From Dendrolimus kikuchii (taxonomy: Eukaryota; Arthropoda; Insecta; Lepidoptera; Lasiocampidae): a stretch of 64,000 bases of DNA. How positions within the stretch are numbered: position 1 is the stretch's first letter; every line of letters starts with the position of its first letter. Location of the stretch: the NCBI GenBank assembly GCA_019925095.2, contig CM034401.1:14668338-14732337 (forward strand), read 5' to 3'. Below the pieces are notes generated by a model. That model did no database searches, was not told the DNA's origin, and saw nothing but the letters and a program-made list of their open reading frames with translations. The position numbers were made by a program, and so were the translations under genes. This document shows, piece by piece, positions 11,275 through 21,949 of this stretch.

Positions 11275-11658
11275 ACCGTGTCCAAAATGCTGTCCGCATT
11301 TCCGCGTTGGATGGCAATGCTGATTTGTTGCCCTAGGTGCAAGCCAGCCTTTTGGTCCCGCGAGACCTTAATTAGACGCTTTGGGAGGTCTCGATAGAGG
11401 TGATGAACTCCAGGCCCCCACGCCCCCAGGGTCTGGACCCCGAAAGCTACAAATACGTACCCATTACCAATAGGCACATATTTGCGATATTTCAGGGCCT
11501 CCTGGTGTACGGCAGTAGCCCCGGCTGTCACGGGTGTGTCTGGAAGATGGGACGCCGCCAACGTATCCACACAAGTTGCGTCCCATACTAGAGGACGTCC
11601 CATCTTCCACGGCACCAACGACATTCCGTCTGGTCTCTTACCATCGTCGCGGTATTAA
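11250..11658 (-). pseudogene. Retroelement C-terminal fragment with restriction-endonuclease-like motif, minus strand
   Basis: The minus-strand frame begins upstream of any Met with YRDDGKRPDGM, continues through a VPWKMGRP segment and WDATCVD, and ends with an ISIAIQRGN block. I recognise this protein type as a multicopy, retroelement-associated sequence in invertebrate genomes. The RPD followed after 15 residues by Asp (WD) resembles the (R/K)PD...D core of restriction-like endonuclease domains in R2/NeSL-type LINEs. That assignment is inference. The reverse transcriptase expected upstream is missing. It lies head-to-head with a second copy at 11735-12170. Confidence 0.6.
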
Positions 11659-11734
11659 ATTAACTAAATAGCCCATCGCATACTAGCTATTGTTTGATTT
11701 ATATTTTAACACAGACAATTTTATTACTTACCGG

Positions 11735-12170
11735 AACCAAACGGCTTGTGCCACGACGATGGCAGGAGACTGGATGGGATGACGTTAGTACCTTGGAAGA
11801 TGGGCCACCCCTTAGTGTGGGATGTTACTTGCGTTGACACTCTGGCGGCGTCCCATCTTTCAAGTACGTCCGCTACCGCCGGTTCTGCTGCAGCCGAACA
11901 GGAGGCCCTCAAGAGCCGCAAGTACGCCGCTATCGGCAATAATTACACATTTGCGGCGTTTGGGGTGGAAACTCTAGGTCATGGGGTCCTAACGCTCTAA
12001 AACTTTATCGAGATGTTTCCGAAAGCTTAGTAGACCTCTCACGCGACCAGAAGGCTGGAGTCTATTTTGCTCAAAGGGTAAGCATTGCTATTCAGCGTGG
12101 TAACGCCGCCAGCCTTTTGGGAACGTTCCCGTTAAGTGCCAGTGGTTTGGGACTAATATTTTATCTATAA
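11735..12170 (+). pseudogene. Second copy of the endonuclease-like retroelement fragment, plus strand
   Basis: This is homologous over its whole length to 11250-11658. It begins EPNGLCHDDGRR, but the RPDG core reads RLDG here, so the conserved Pro is lost. One base appears to be missing near 11981-11985: the frame ending at 12000 shifts, and the homologous reading continues as an RDQKAG...IAIQRGN segment to about 12170. Three further fragments are at 24545-24700, 44925-44990 and 45655-45830. Confidence 0.6.
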
Positions 12171-12479
12171 TTTTGCTCTCCTTTTTTATTTAGTTTTAGG
12201 TTTCTATTTTATAGTTTAGTTTAATTTATTTCTAAAGGTGTTGTTATAGATATGAAGTATTTAATAATAATTAAATTTTCACATTATACTTACCTGATAC
12301 ATTTGTGACTCCGTCTTATTGAAGGTGGCTCGATAGTTGTTTCAAAAGAAGTTGAAGTGCCATTCTCACTTCGTAGGAGAAATCTTACTGGCAGATCAGA
12401 TTGTGCGTTATAGTGAACGGGGCTCTTCTTCTGCGTTAAGTTTGACACTCTTTCCGTGATAGTTCCTATTTTGCGTTAC

Positions 12480-12790
12480 AATCGGCTGACACAAACTATC
12501 TCACCAAAATAGTTTTCTGTATCGATCGTGTCTGTAATTTTTTCACTGTTTTAGTCTAAACAATATTGTTATCAGTTTTATTTCGGTCCAAATTAGACCT
12601 ATGTTTAATCATCGGTTTTATTGACTGTCCAATCTGTATTGCACAATGTAAAATTCGTATCTCATTCTGTCGCAGGCTCATTCCTATAGATTTATTTGTT
12701 TATCACTTTTTATTGTCACTTTTTTCGTTTCATCGAGTTTTAAATCACAACGATTCTGAAGAAGTTTTACTTCAAAGTCGCTGTCGTTAA
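12480..12790 (+). repeat. Rep-E interspersed repeat
   Basis: It aligns with 44105-44375 over its length, with shared blocks 'cactgttttagtct', 'tatcagttttattt', 'ggtccaaatt', 'gatcatcggt' and 'tttcatcgagttt'. The end of the same family is seen reversed at 33615-33680. Its end carries 'gaagaagttttacttc', a small self-complementary terminus. Confidence 0.6.
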
Positions 12791-12799
12791 ATACGGCAG

Positions 12800-13335
12800 T
12801 CTGCAAAACTTTTGAGGCAAAGTGTTTGTTAGCTAAAGCGCCCTTTACTGCCAACGATATGTGCTGAATGATGAAACGGTTTCACGGCTACAGTTGTTTG
12901 TACTGACTAAAGATAAATATCCACTCGTGAGTAGTCGTGAGAGCGTCGGATAGTCGGTTTGATTAAAAGGAAAAAAAATGTTGATGGACCGCTTTTAATG
13001 CTGTTTATTTACGCCTATTGAGATTTGGTCGTCGATCAATAGTCAAACGATCGATGTAACAATGTTGTATTGATAAATATGAATAGTACAAGTTATATGG
13101 CTTAGGTAATTAATGATGTGATATAAAGAATTTAATGACTGACAACCATGGAATGCAAATCAAGAACTATTACTCTCATAGATCCCATTGAAGTGAACCG
13201 CTCATACGACAATCATTAGTAGACAAGAAAAAATACTGTTATACCAACATTTAAATAAAATAATCTGGAAAATTCCAGGCGTATTGTAACCTCACAGAAC
13301 AGACGAGAACTTAAGAATTACATTTTATTTCAAGT
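12800..13335. other. AT-rich stretch, nothing recognised
   Basis: No open frame of interest and no repeat match found within the window. Confidence 0.35.
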
Positions 13336-13339
13336 TTTG

Positions 13340-13800
13340 TATGTCTTTCAAGACCACGGGCCATAAACATGGCCCGGACATTTGGAGGGCTTGCGTGAAG
13401 CCATGGGAAGGCCAACACGTAGAGGCTCCTTGACAAAAATGTAAATGTAGCGTGACACCGACCGGCAATTATCCCTGTCTACACCATATAATAATGCACC
13501 CAAGGACAAGCCCCGGCCAATGTAAGACTATTGTGGGAAATGAGGACAAAAAGTACCGGGCTATTGGGGTGAACTGCTAATGGCACTAGGAGTCTGGGAC
13601 TATGGGGACTATGGCGTCTGCTTGTTACAATGGAAAAATAGGCAGACGGTGACTCGCCACTCCCTGCATGGGCCCCAAAAAATGCCATAGAACACAGGGG
13701 CAACATGGGTGTGCGTGGCTAAGGGGCGTAGAGAAGTGGTCTGCAGGTTCACCAAAGCTACTTCTGATGTAATGCCATTTATTCCTTCCACCACCACTTA
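13340..13800. repeat. Moderately GC-rich fossil repeat block
   Basis: The composition is higher in GC than its flanks, and it is dotted with short open frames on the minus strand (75 and 62 codons) that match nothing I know. The sharp edge against AT-rich DNA at about 13800 suggests an old insertion, possibly a LINE segment. Confidence 0.3.
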
Positions 13801-14244
13801 TTTCAAGTTTTATTATTATAAAATAGTTTATATTAAATAATGGTAAAATGCTTAATAATAAATAATGGTAAAATGTTAATTATTTTAAAGTAAAAATTGT
13901 GTTTGTGTGATAAATCTTGTTTTTTTTTCAATTTTCAAGCTACTAAAATTATTCTTTCGTTTAGCATCAGTTAAAGACTTTTAGTTTGCTTGACCAGTCA
14001 ACTGATCAATTTGAAGCCGGGTAACAAATTAAATCATAATAAGTTAACCAACGTTAGAAATTATATTGCATATAATTATTATATGTTTATTATGTTTAAA
14101 TAGTTGCATATTATCACCATATCTTGTATATGTATATAACTTATGTGTATATTTGTATATATAGTATAGTTATATATTTATTATTAAAATGTAAGTAATC
14201 GTACAATAATTATGTATACCACCGTCGCCACTCCTAAACAGAAT

Positions 14245-14385
14245 ACTCTTGACACGGCTTGTCTGGAAAAGATCGCTTTTTAGCGGTAAGACCGCCCTTT
14301 GTACCCAACTAGACTAATACTAGTTCGTAAGTTTTTCTGTAATGGTGTACAATAAAGTGTTATCTATCTATCTATCTATCAATTT
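14245..14385 (+). mobile_element. Rep-F: LINE/SINE 3' end with (TATC)n tail
   Basis: It contains 'tgtctggaaaagatcgct', 'agcggtaagaccgcc' and 'ggtgtacaataaagtgtta', followed by a (TATC)n tail. Copies occur at 16060-16195 (minus), 29245-29312 and 31120-31240 (plus). The fixed order, poly(A)-signal-like AATAAA and simple-repeat tail are typical of a LINE 3' end that is common in Lepidoptera. Confidence 0.7.
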
Positions 14386-14399
14386 CTAGAAAGTTTTTA

Positions 14400-14930
14400 G
14401 CACTCCTAGAAATCTTTTGTTTAATTGATAAGTAAATGCTTAACGAAATTTAATTTTTCGAACTGCCCATGAACACCTTCGTCTGATATCAGTCAAAAAG
14501 ACCAAAAATTTCGCTGACTGAATTTAACAATTGAAATCAAAAAGAAATATTGAGAACACTAGCTCGAAAGGCCTGGTAGCTAGAACTGTAAAACATTCTT
14601 AAAACTAAAACCAGATTCATAGACTAGCGTCTCTATAGCGGTTTGTGAAAGGGCTCAATATTTACGACAATGTTGTTGATTATAATTTCAAATGGAGTGA
14701 ACGGAGTACTTTCTAACAGGGTAAATAAAATAGCGTAAAACATGCGACTTGATATCGAGTATATATTCTCTTAATGTTATCTGTGGATATTAAATATGGA
14801 AGCTCCTTTTAATACAAAGGACCAAAAAGCTGTTTACTTTATACATTGTTTTGTCTGCTACACATATGATCATAATTTCTCGAAAATACGTCTTTTGTGT
14901 ATTCAAAATCGCAGTTCTAACAGTAAATAC
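14400..14930. other. AT-rich stretch, nothing recognised
   Basis: No coding potential or repeat recognised. Confidence 0.35.
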
Positions 14931-14934
14931 TTAA

Positions 14935-15365
14935 AAAAATATTATTTTTTTCATATTATAAAATTTTAAACATGACGTGTCTGTACATTGAAGCTATAAA
15001 AAAAAACAATTGAAATAGACTATAGAATAAACAACGAAGAATACCATGCATTGTTTTAATTTTCTTATCTGTTTGTCAGTTTGTCTCTTTGTTCGGGATT
15101 CACGTAAAAACTACTGATCGTTCGTTTGTGATCGTTTTCGCTGATCAACAGCAAATTCTTAGACTGAAAATCTGCACTACTTATTACCCTGCGAATTTTC
15201 TGGGAATTATTAAAAAAAAACGAATTCCAATGCGATTTTTTCACTGATCGACAGCAAATTTTATGTAATAAAATGTGTGATTTATTAATTCCGGGAATCC
15301 CACGGGAATTTCAAGTCAATAGACGTGACTACGTGGACGAAGTCGCGAGCATATTCTAGTCATAA
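14935..15365 (+). repeat. Rep-G interspersed repeat
   Basis: It is co-linear with 40830-41195. Both have 'attataaaattttaaacatg'-like starts, 'tgtacattgaagct', 'gttcgggattcacgtaaaaac', and two 'tttattcac/ttttttcactg' plus 'gccaatttt/gcaaatttta' blocks. It ends near 'acgaagtcgcgag', the reverse complement of the 'cgcgacttcgtccgcg' motif seen at 37785 and 59140. Confidence 0.6.
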
Positions 15366-15394
15366 ATAAATGTAGTGGCCGGTACAGTTTAACG

Positions 15395-15550
15395 ACGACG
15401 ATGATGGGTTTACATATTGATAATCTCGATATGCAGGTCTCCTCACGATGTTTCCTTTCACCGTCAGCTCATGGTGCCCAGTTAGGTTTCACACCCACGT
15501 CAGTAGAATGAGATGCAGGTGCCTTAGCCAATAAGCTAGCATTTCAGCAA
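15395..15550 (+). repeat. Rep-B-related 3' fragment
   Basis: The block 'aatctcgatatgcagg' followed by 'cctcacgatgtttcctttc' corresponds to the middle of Rep-B. The remainder ends at 'aataagctagcattt'. Confidence 0.45.
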
Positions 15551-15769
15551 ACGGATTTTGATAAATATTGGAAGCAATAACGCATGGTGGTACATAATTA
15601 TGTGAAAACCGGGCTGTTATTTATTTTCGTCAGAAGAATAGATATGTATATTCTTAAGCTAAACAACCCGATCACAGACGCCCAGACCAGTTTAAATAAA
15701 GGACATTTCGTTTACGAAATTTATCCTGTCGGGAATCGAACCTCTGCATTCTAGTGAACTAGGTGGTTC

Positions 15770-15960
15770 AACGAGGGCCGTAAGCCGGATCCTAAATCTG
15801 ACTATTCAATTACTTTCCGTACCATCGGTTGAATTTTGAAATTACTTATACCATATAAGTAATCCACAGCTTATGTCAAATTTTAACGGATTGTAAGGCA
15901 AATGAACGGTTGGCAGAATATAGAAACCAGCCCTTAGACTAGTAGTCTACAGAAGCTATC
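15770..15960 (+). repeat. Rep-H interspersed repeat
   Basis: It aligns with 55240-55440. Shared blocks are 'ttgaattttgaaattactt' against 'ttgtattttgacattactt', 'gcttatgt', 'gtaaggcaaatgaacggt', and a final part with 'agaactggcc/gaaaccagccc'. Function unknown. Confidence 0.5.
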
Positions 15961-16059
15961 AATATAACAATATTTTAAAGTTGTTATTCTATACAAATTA
16001 TCTAATTAATAGAAATATGTGTTTATAAATATAATACATACAATTTTTTCTTTTTAATA

Positions 16060-16195
16060 TATCAATCAATCAATCAATAACTCTTTACTGTACACCAATA
16101 CAAAAAAAGAACTTATAGACTAAAACTATGTCTCATTATGCACAAAGAGCGGTCTTATCGCTAAAAAGCGATCTGTTCCAGACAACCCCAGGAAT
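16060..16195 (-). mobile_element. Rep-F copy, minus strand
   Basis: This is the reverse complement of the 14245-14385 type: an (ATCA)n tail on the left, 'actgtacacca', 'gcggtcttatcgct' and 'ccagacaa' on the right. Confidence 0.65.
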
Positions 16196-16319
16196 GCATT
16201 GAGATATAATTAGAAATGTTATTAAAAATTGGCTGGTAATTATAATTATGCAGATAAAAAATGTGTTTTTGATTTTATACCAACTTACTTCAGTTTAAGT
16301 TTTGATAAACAGTTACATA

Positions 16320-16750
16320 TTTAAGTTGAAGTTTCACTTCAATAAGATATGTAACCGAGGCGGCATAATGTTAAAGTAGACTATCGATGATTTTACTGGT
16401 TCCGGATCGAATTCAATTTTTTGTTTGATAAAATAAAATATGTTTAAATGAAAAATGCATTCATTAAAATGTACCTAACCTAACCAAATCATAATTTGTA
16501 GTAAACCTGCGAAAAATCGAAATGTGTGATGGGACACATAGTAGAAGTGAAACTTCAACGGACAAATGGCAAAACGAATCGCAACAAAATTTTATCATCA
16601 AGTTTTACGGTCAGGTTTTCAAATTGGACAAGTGGACATTAACAATCTGCCCGAAAACTTCAAGTTAAAATTATGTTGCGATTCGTTTTGCCACTTGTCC
16701 GTTGAAGTTTCACGTCTACTATGTGTCCCAGTACACATATCGATTTTTTA
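16320..16750. mobile_element. Foldback (long inverted repeat) element
   Basis: The right part is an almost complete palindrome. Arm 16512-16614 and arm 16647-16748 are reverse complements over ~100 bases with about ten differences, around a ~32-base loop. The arms include the 'gggacacatagtag' and 'gtgaaacttcaacggacaa' blocks. The left part (16320-16510), including a small palindrome 'ttgaagtttcacttcaa', is shared with 21545-21800. It is most likely a foldback-type or TIR-type non-autonomous DNA transposon. Confidence 0.7.
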
Positions 16751-17009
16751 ATATTAGAAATCATACCACATACGGTTTGACAAAATAAAACTAAACTAAA
16801 ACAGCGTGCACAAATCCCGAAGCCAATAATTAATAGCGCCATCACTCAAATACGTATGCATGTAAGTAATTACAACGAGCAGCGAACATTTCTAACAAAG
16901 ACGACGTGTCCTGGAGCGGTACGTCGGTGTTAGAGGGGTTGCCAGCACAAGATTTGATTTTTAGGTAATATTTATATTATTGTTTACAATAATTAAACAT
17001 ATTAAAGTT

Positions 17010-17172
17010 TGTGACGTTGTAGGGGGTAATCTCTGGATCTACTAAACCGATTTTAAAAATGATTTTACTGTTCGAAAGCTACGTTAACTGGAAGTGTCAT
17101 AGGCTATATAAAATGACGCTATATAGCACGGGAGCGGGACAAAGCGCGGATTAAATCGCGCCGGGCCTCTAG
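17010..17172 (+). repeat. Rep-C interspersed repeat
   Basis: Second copy of the family at 405-612, ending 'cgccgggcctctagtt'. Confidence 0.5.
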
Positions 17173-17174
17173 TT

Positions 17175-18375
17175 TACAATAACTCCATTAATGCTGAATT
17201 GATAAACTGTGTACCTACATTTCTATATAAACGCATTTATTTTTCTCTCATCAGTTCTTGGATAATATTTTTTTAGGGAATTTGATATATTAATACTTTA
17301 TTAACCATAATTAAAAATACATCAACTTATATAAACTAAAATTAAATATATCTGGATTAAGCGGCAGCGCCGCAGTAATATATAAGTGAAATAAAAATTA
17401 AATATAAACTTCTGACATCTGGGCTTAGGCATTTTAATTTTATTGCAACAGACATAATGGTCATCACGCTCATTCGAGACGAATTGTAATATTCCCCATA
17501 TCAGTAGCATCGATAGCAAGATTCCTTATTATCTTAGTGAAAATAAAATACGTCGTGTATGCTCCTAATAAAATTCAAACTTATTGTGAGAGACACAACT
17601 GTTTTGGTTATAAAAGTTTCACAACTTACTGGCGAATTTAAAGAATTATTATTTTATTTTTTATAACTTCTATTTTAAACTTATTGCAGTTGATCTATTT
17701 TTATCCAACACAGAAATTTATAGCTTAAAATCACGGCACTTTTTTTTAAATCACCTATTAACCGAATATTATTCTAGACACGTTTTAGATAAATGTTACT
17801 GGGATTTTTTTTTAAATTGGTAATATCTTTATCCCTAGTTACTAGTAGATTCGTTGTAACGTAAACTTTATTTAAAACTCACTAACATGCAACTTACTCT
17901 TGCTATCATTTCAAAATATGGGGGTGTATATTTCATTTCATATGCAATTTAAATGTTTATCCAATTTAAGTGGTACTGTTGTTACTAAAAATACTTTTTA
18001 TTTAATGTTTAATAATAACATTTTAAGTTACTTCGATTTTGATAATAATTTACATATTTGAAATCTATTTTATAGAATTCAAATTACCCAAAGAATTCCG
18101 TAGAAAAGAAGCAACTAGCAACCCCGTAGGAGTGTCAGAAACAGGAATAGAATCGGATCCCCGCCGAGGTGTTTCCAATTTAAAGTCGGGAGATGTCTAA
18201 CGCGACAAGATTTACAATCCGTATTAATTTAAAACATCGCCACTGATGACATAAGTGGTTATATTTGAAATTCTCAACAGTGCTAAGACATATTTGTATG
18301 GAGATTCTTGCCATGTAAATGTTTATGGGAATTAAATATAAATATTCAACGAAAATATGATATAAACATACAATT
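17175..18375. other. AT-rich stretch, nothing recognised
   Basis: There are only short AT-driven frames, including 65 codons on the minus strand at 17322-17519 with no known domain. No internal repeat matches found. Confidence 0.35.
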
Positions 18376-18379
18376 TAGG

Positions 18380-18490
18380 TGTCTCCAAGCCTCCGGAGAA
18401 CGGGTATCTTTTAGATAAGCGTGCTCCACCTTAGACTGTATTTCCACCTGACATCAGGTGCAATGTCGGTCAAATGCGAACTCGAGAACG
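18380..18490 (+). repeat. Rep-J interspersed repeat
   Basis: It shares 'tatcttttagataagcgtgc', 'tccaccttagac', a 'catcaggtg' block and 'gtcaaatgcgaact' with 35100-35232, in the same order. It is probably another LINE 3' end. Confidence 0.55.
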
Positions 18491-18687
18491 GCTGAACTGA
18501 TTTGGCTAATTTTGGTTTTGAATTATTTAAAAGTTTTAGTTTTATTGTTTAAAAGGTCGGTAAATATTAAAAAAATGCTTGGAATACAGTAAAAGCAACA
18601 ATTTCGCTTTCCCTTTGAAACTATTGCTACCTGTCAAACATTTGATGTTCGTCCCGTCGTTCAGACATCAAATTAAATTTAAAAGTG

Positions 18688-19748
18688 AAGTTTTTCTGCC
18701 CCCTTAATTCTGTTTTTTCCGGTGAATGTATAGCCATCCTTGAAGCCGCCCTTTATATAGAATCCCATCGCCTTAGTAAGTCTATCATTTTCACTGATTC
18801 TTTGAGCTGCTTACAAGATATTTCTAAGTCCCCTTTTCGTTCCAACCAAATTTCCCCACTTTCTTTGCATATTAAGCAGATTCTTTACAATTGTTACTGT
18901 TTGGGTTTGGAAGTATTTCTAGCCTGGATTCCTGGTCACTCTGGCATCTGTGGAAATGAAAGTGCTGACAAGTGTGCCAAACAAGCAGTCTACGCCGGTT
19001 GTAGTAAATATTCCAAGTGTTTCCCGCGCGATCTTCGAGCCCTCGCTAAACCTGAAATGATAAAATCATGGAATGACCTATGGTTAAAGTCTTGTCAAAC
19101 TGTCGGCAAGCACTATGCTAATCTCCAACCCCTTATCCCCTCGTTCCCCTGGTTTTTCCGTTTTCGCAACATCCCTAAAAAAATTTCTTCCATCATAATT
19201 CGTTTGCGTCTTGGCCATGTTTGTTCCCCCGTTTTTTTAGCAAAACTCAGGATTCGTGATAATTCTTTATGTGAGTGTGGTCTGGGCGAAGGTTCCATAG
19301 AACATATCTTTTTCTTTTGCCGTAAAATTTCTACTCCTCTTTATGATATTCTTCCTGCTAATTGCCCTCGTCCTGTTAATAGTAGTGTTCTTTTAACTTT
19401 ATCGCATAAATCATTTGTATATATTCTTTGTAAATTCTTGACTGTGAATAAAATTATCTTATAATAGATTGTATAGTATATATATATTAATTTTATTGTA
19501 TATATATATTATACTTAGATTGGCTTGAAGTTAGTTATTATTTAGTTTTGTCCTTTGCTGTTATGGTTTGTTGTAAATATTGTTTATTGTAGTGTATTAG
19601 ATTGGCAGAATTTTCTTTTTCTTTTTAATTTACCGGCCAAAATTCCTTTTTATGTCACCTGACTTTTCTATTTACTCGACATTGGCAAAATCAATGCATA
19701 AATGGCATTGCAGCCATATTTAAAAAAAAAAAAAAAAAAGTTTTTCTG
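18688..19748 (+). mobile_element. 5'-truncated LINE insertion with 11-bp target-site duplication
   Basis: The direct repeat 'aagtttttctg' occurs at 18688-18698 and at 19738-19748. Between the two lies a fragment that starts mid-ORF and ends in a 3' UTR and a run of about 17 A (about 19721-19737). This is the textbook product of target-primed reverse transcription. The intact tail, perfect duplication and open frame suggest a recent insertion. Confidence 0.88.
18699..19464 (+). pseudogene. LINE ORF2 C-terminal part: RNase H domain and tail, 5'-truncated
   Basis: This is an open frame of about 255 codons with no own start, because the apparent Met at 18685 lies in the target site and not in the element. 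RNase H catalytic positions are visible: Glu at 18724-18726 (FSGE), Asp at 18796-18798 (FTDS) and Asp at 18967-18969 (ESADK). The preceding WIPGHSG segment is the typical His-containing loop. The first Asp of the domain is upstream of the truncation. A Cys-containing tail (CECGLGEGSIEHIFFFC) follows, as in Jockey/I-clade LINEs. RNase H removes the RNA strand during retrotransposition. This fragment alone is non-functional. Confidence 0.88.
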
Positions 19749-19984
19749 TTTAGAATGTCAAACGTTTAATGATCGTCCCGTCGGTACGAAGTTTGCCGGG
19801 TCAGCTATTAAAAATATATTCGAATTCTTTTACTATGTCTATAACACCGATAAGGTATAATATAATATCAAGGTCTATATTCTAGTAAAGTAGGGTAGTC
19901 GTTAATCAATTTAAATGATAAATTGTTTTAGAATGTAATTGTAATGCTTAGATTTCACCTGCAATAATGTCATCTTTATTGACG

Positions 19985-20190
19985 GTAGAAAACTGAGTCT
20001 TATTTATAGTGCTAAAATTAACGCCGCTAACGAATAGCTACATCGGTGTATGTACATACGTTATGTGTCAATATGTAACGTTAATAACATTTAATAACAC
20101 ATCACAAATAACGCATTAAACCCATCGCTACGTCTACGTAAGACGGGTAATAACTACAACATGATCCCAAATGAAGCACTAGCATAAAAG
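19985..20190 (+). repeat. Rep-K interspersed repeat
   Basis: Blocks 'cgctaacgaatagctacat', 'gtgtcaatatgtaac', 'cacaaataacgcattaaacc' and 'atcgctacgtctacg' recur at 60975-61130 and 63830-64000, and partly at 32740-32870. It is AT-rich with no coding content. Confidence 0.6.
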
Positions 20191-20714
20191 TAGTGCGTTT
20201 TCTCGAGGCATCCGGCTGTTTTTCGCTCAAGTTATTACAAATTCCATTTCCCGTAGAAATTCTCAGTACTTGAATATGGTAACTTGATAGTTAGTTCGAA
20301 AATTGAAATTAAAAAAAAACTAAGACTGTAAAATTTTCAACTTTTAACGGATTTGATAAAAATATTTTAAACTCTCTAACTTACTTAAAGTTAGAGAAGA
20401 ATGATATATGACGCCATCTAGTCATGTAGGATTTAGGCCTTTCAGTAGCCTTTTCTAAGTTACGTATTTAACTAGACGATTGTCGTTCCTAGTATTCTTC
20501 AGCCATTACTGTATTGCTCTTGCAATTCACGAGACTGAGCGGGTTGCACTCGTGCTAAGCTCGTGTCTGTGTGCGCGTGAGACTAAAAGCATGTATGATT
20601 GGATGGCACGCTCACAACTGATCATTCCGTCAGACACGCATACTATCACAATTTACATGTGCTAGTTCGACCACAATTAAAGCTTGCTTGCTTTCGTGAA
20701 TTATTACTATTTCA

Positions 20715-20815
20715 TCACCAGCCAATCGCATAATCGCAGTCCACTGTTGAGCATAAGTAAAGACGCCTCCCTAAGTTTGCGCCACATATCCTTGTTCTTC
20801 GCTGTCTTCTAGAAC
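20715..20815 (-). mobile_element. RTE-like LINE 3' tail, minus strand
   Basis: The reverse complement matches the last ~90 bases of the RTE-like ORF at 29690-31030: the region of 'cagtggactgc' preceded by 'gaggc' and 'gcgcaaac'. It forms an inverted pair with 20825-20945. Confidence 0.5.
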
Positions 20816-20824
20816 AGACAAGTC

Positions 20825-20945
20825 TAAGGGTGGAGACCGCGTCTCGGTAAACATAGTGTAGGCGCCCTCCAGCCAGCAGATGGACGATCTGCAGAAGGCC
20901 GCTGGTAGATGCTGAATGAGGACAGCAGAGGACCGGGATATGGAA
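20825..20945 (+). mobile_element. RTE-like LINE 3' fragment, plus strand
   Basis: 'ggagaccgcgtctcggtaaac' followed by 'gccctccagcc' and 'gatggac' is nearly identical to 30863-30920 inside the RTE-like ORF. The rest is decayed, with 'gaggacagcagaggaccggga' still recognisable. Confidence 0.6.
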
Positions 20946-21544
20946 GAACTATAATATAATATTAATTTACATTATATTTAACATTTTCAAAGCATGATTT
21001 AAATTCAATTTGCAATGTCTGAATCGTTTAAGAGTAATTAGTATCATCTCCATTTAAACGGTTCTTTAGTTTCAATTGCACACATGTGATTGCAATTTAG
21101 CCACAAAGTGCATAATTAATCTTTTTTAAAGGATACGGTGCGCGGCGCTACATCGTGATTGTTTTAAACATTATAATGTTGATATATTCTAATACGTCAG
21201 ATGTTAATTTCAAAAGCGCACATTTGGCTTACATTACTAATACTACAAAATACTATATAAAGGTATAATGAAGCAATAGCAGTCCAGTTTTAAGATTGAT
21301 TCATTCAATTCTGATATAAGAACTAAGTTATAGGAAGATCTATGGTCTCTGGAAAAGTTAGCAAGTAACCTGGAGATAGATCTCCAAAAAGATGAACCGG
21401 TGAACAATTAAACATGTCCGTAAATACAGCCATCAACTATATTCTATACTATATACAATATAATATATATACTATATAGTGAATAGCGCTCATATTGACA
21501 CATTATTTTCTTGTTTTGGCGAACTAGTATAGTACCTAATGCTT

Positions 21545-21945
21545 GAAGTGAAACTTCTATATAGTCTTAGGATTTTTCTGTCACGAAAAAGCGTTACGGC
21601 CGCGTGGAGGGGCGGCATAAATTTAGACTAGACGTGGTGAGAGGCGACATAATTTTAGAGTAGACTATGGATGCGTTTTTTGATGCCGGATTGAATTCAG
21701 TTTTTTTGTTTGATATAATAAAATACATTTAAATAATACATTCATTAAAATGTATCTAACCCAACCAAATCATAATTTGCAGTAAACCTGCGAAAAATAG
21801 AAATGTGTGCTGGGACACATAGTAGAAGTGAAATTTCAACGGACAAGTGGAAAAACGAATGGCAACGGACAAGTGGCAAAACGAATTGCAACAAAATTTT
21901 TACTTAAAGTTTTACGGGCAGGTTTTCAAATTGGACAAGTACATT
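21545..21945 (+). mobile_element. Half copy of the foldback element
   Basis: It is co-linear with 16320-16640: the 'ggcggcataa' region, 'ttcattaaaatgta', 'aatcataatttg', 'gggacacatagtagaagtg' and 'gcaggttttcaaattggacaa'. It stops inside what is the loop at 16.6 kb and has no right arm. A ~20-base segment around 'aacggacaagtgg' is duplicated within it. Confidence 0.65.
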
Positions 21946-21949
21946 TTAA

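Noticed and set aside
14340..16100. Short tandem tetranucleotides (TATC, ATCA) as a CRISPR-like or regulatory array.
   Set aside because: They are the simple-repeat tails of Rep-F copies, with no spacers.
18685..18698. ATG at 18685 as the start of the RNase H protein.
   Set aside because: This ATG and the following three codons lie in the target site (including the 11-bp duplication), so the element's own sequence starts without a start codon.
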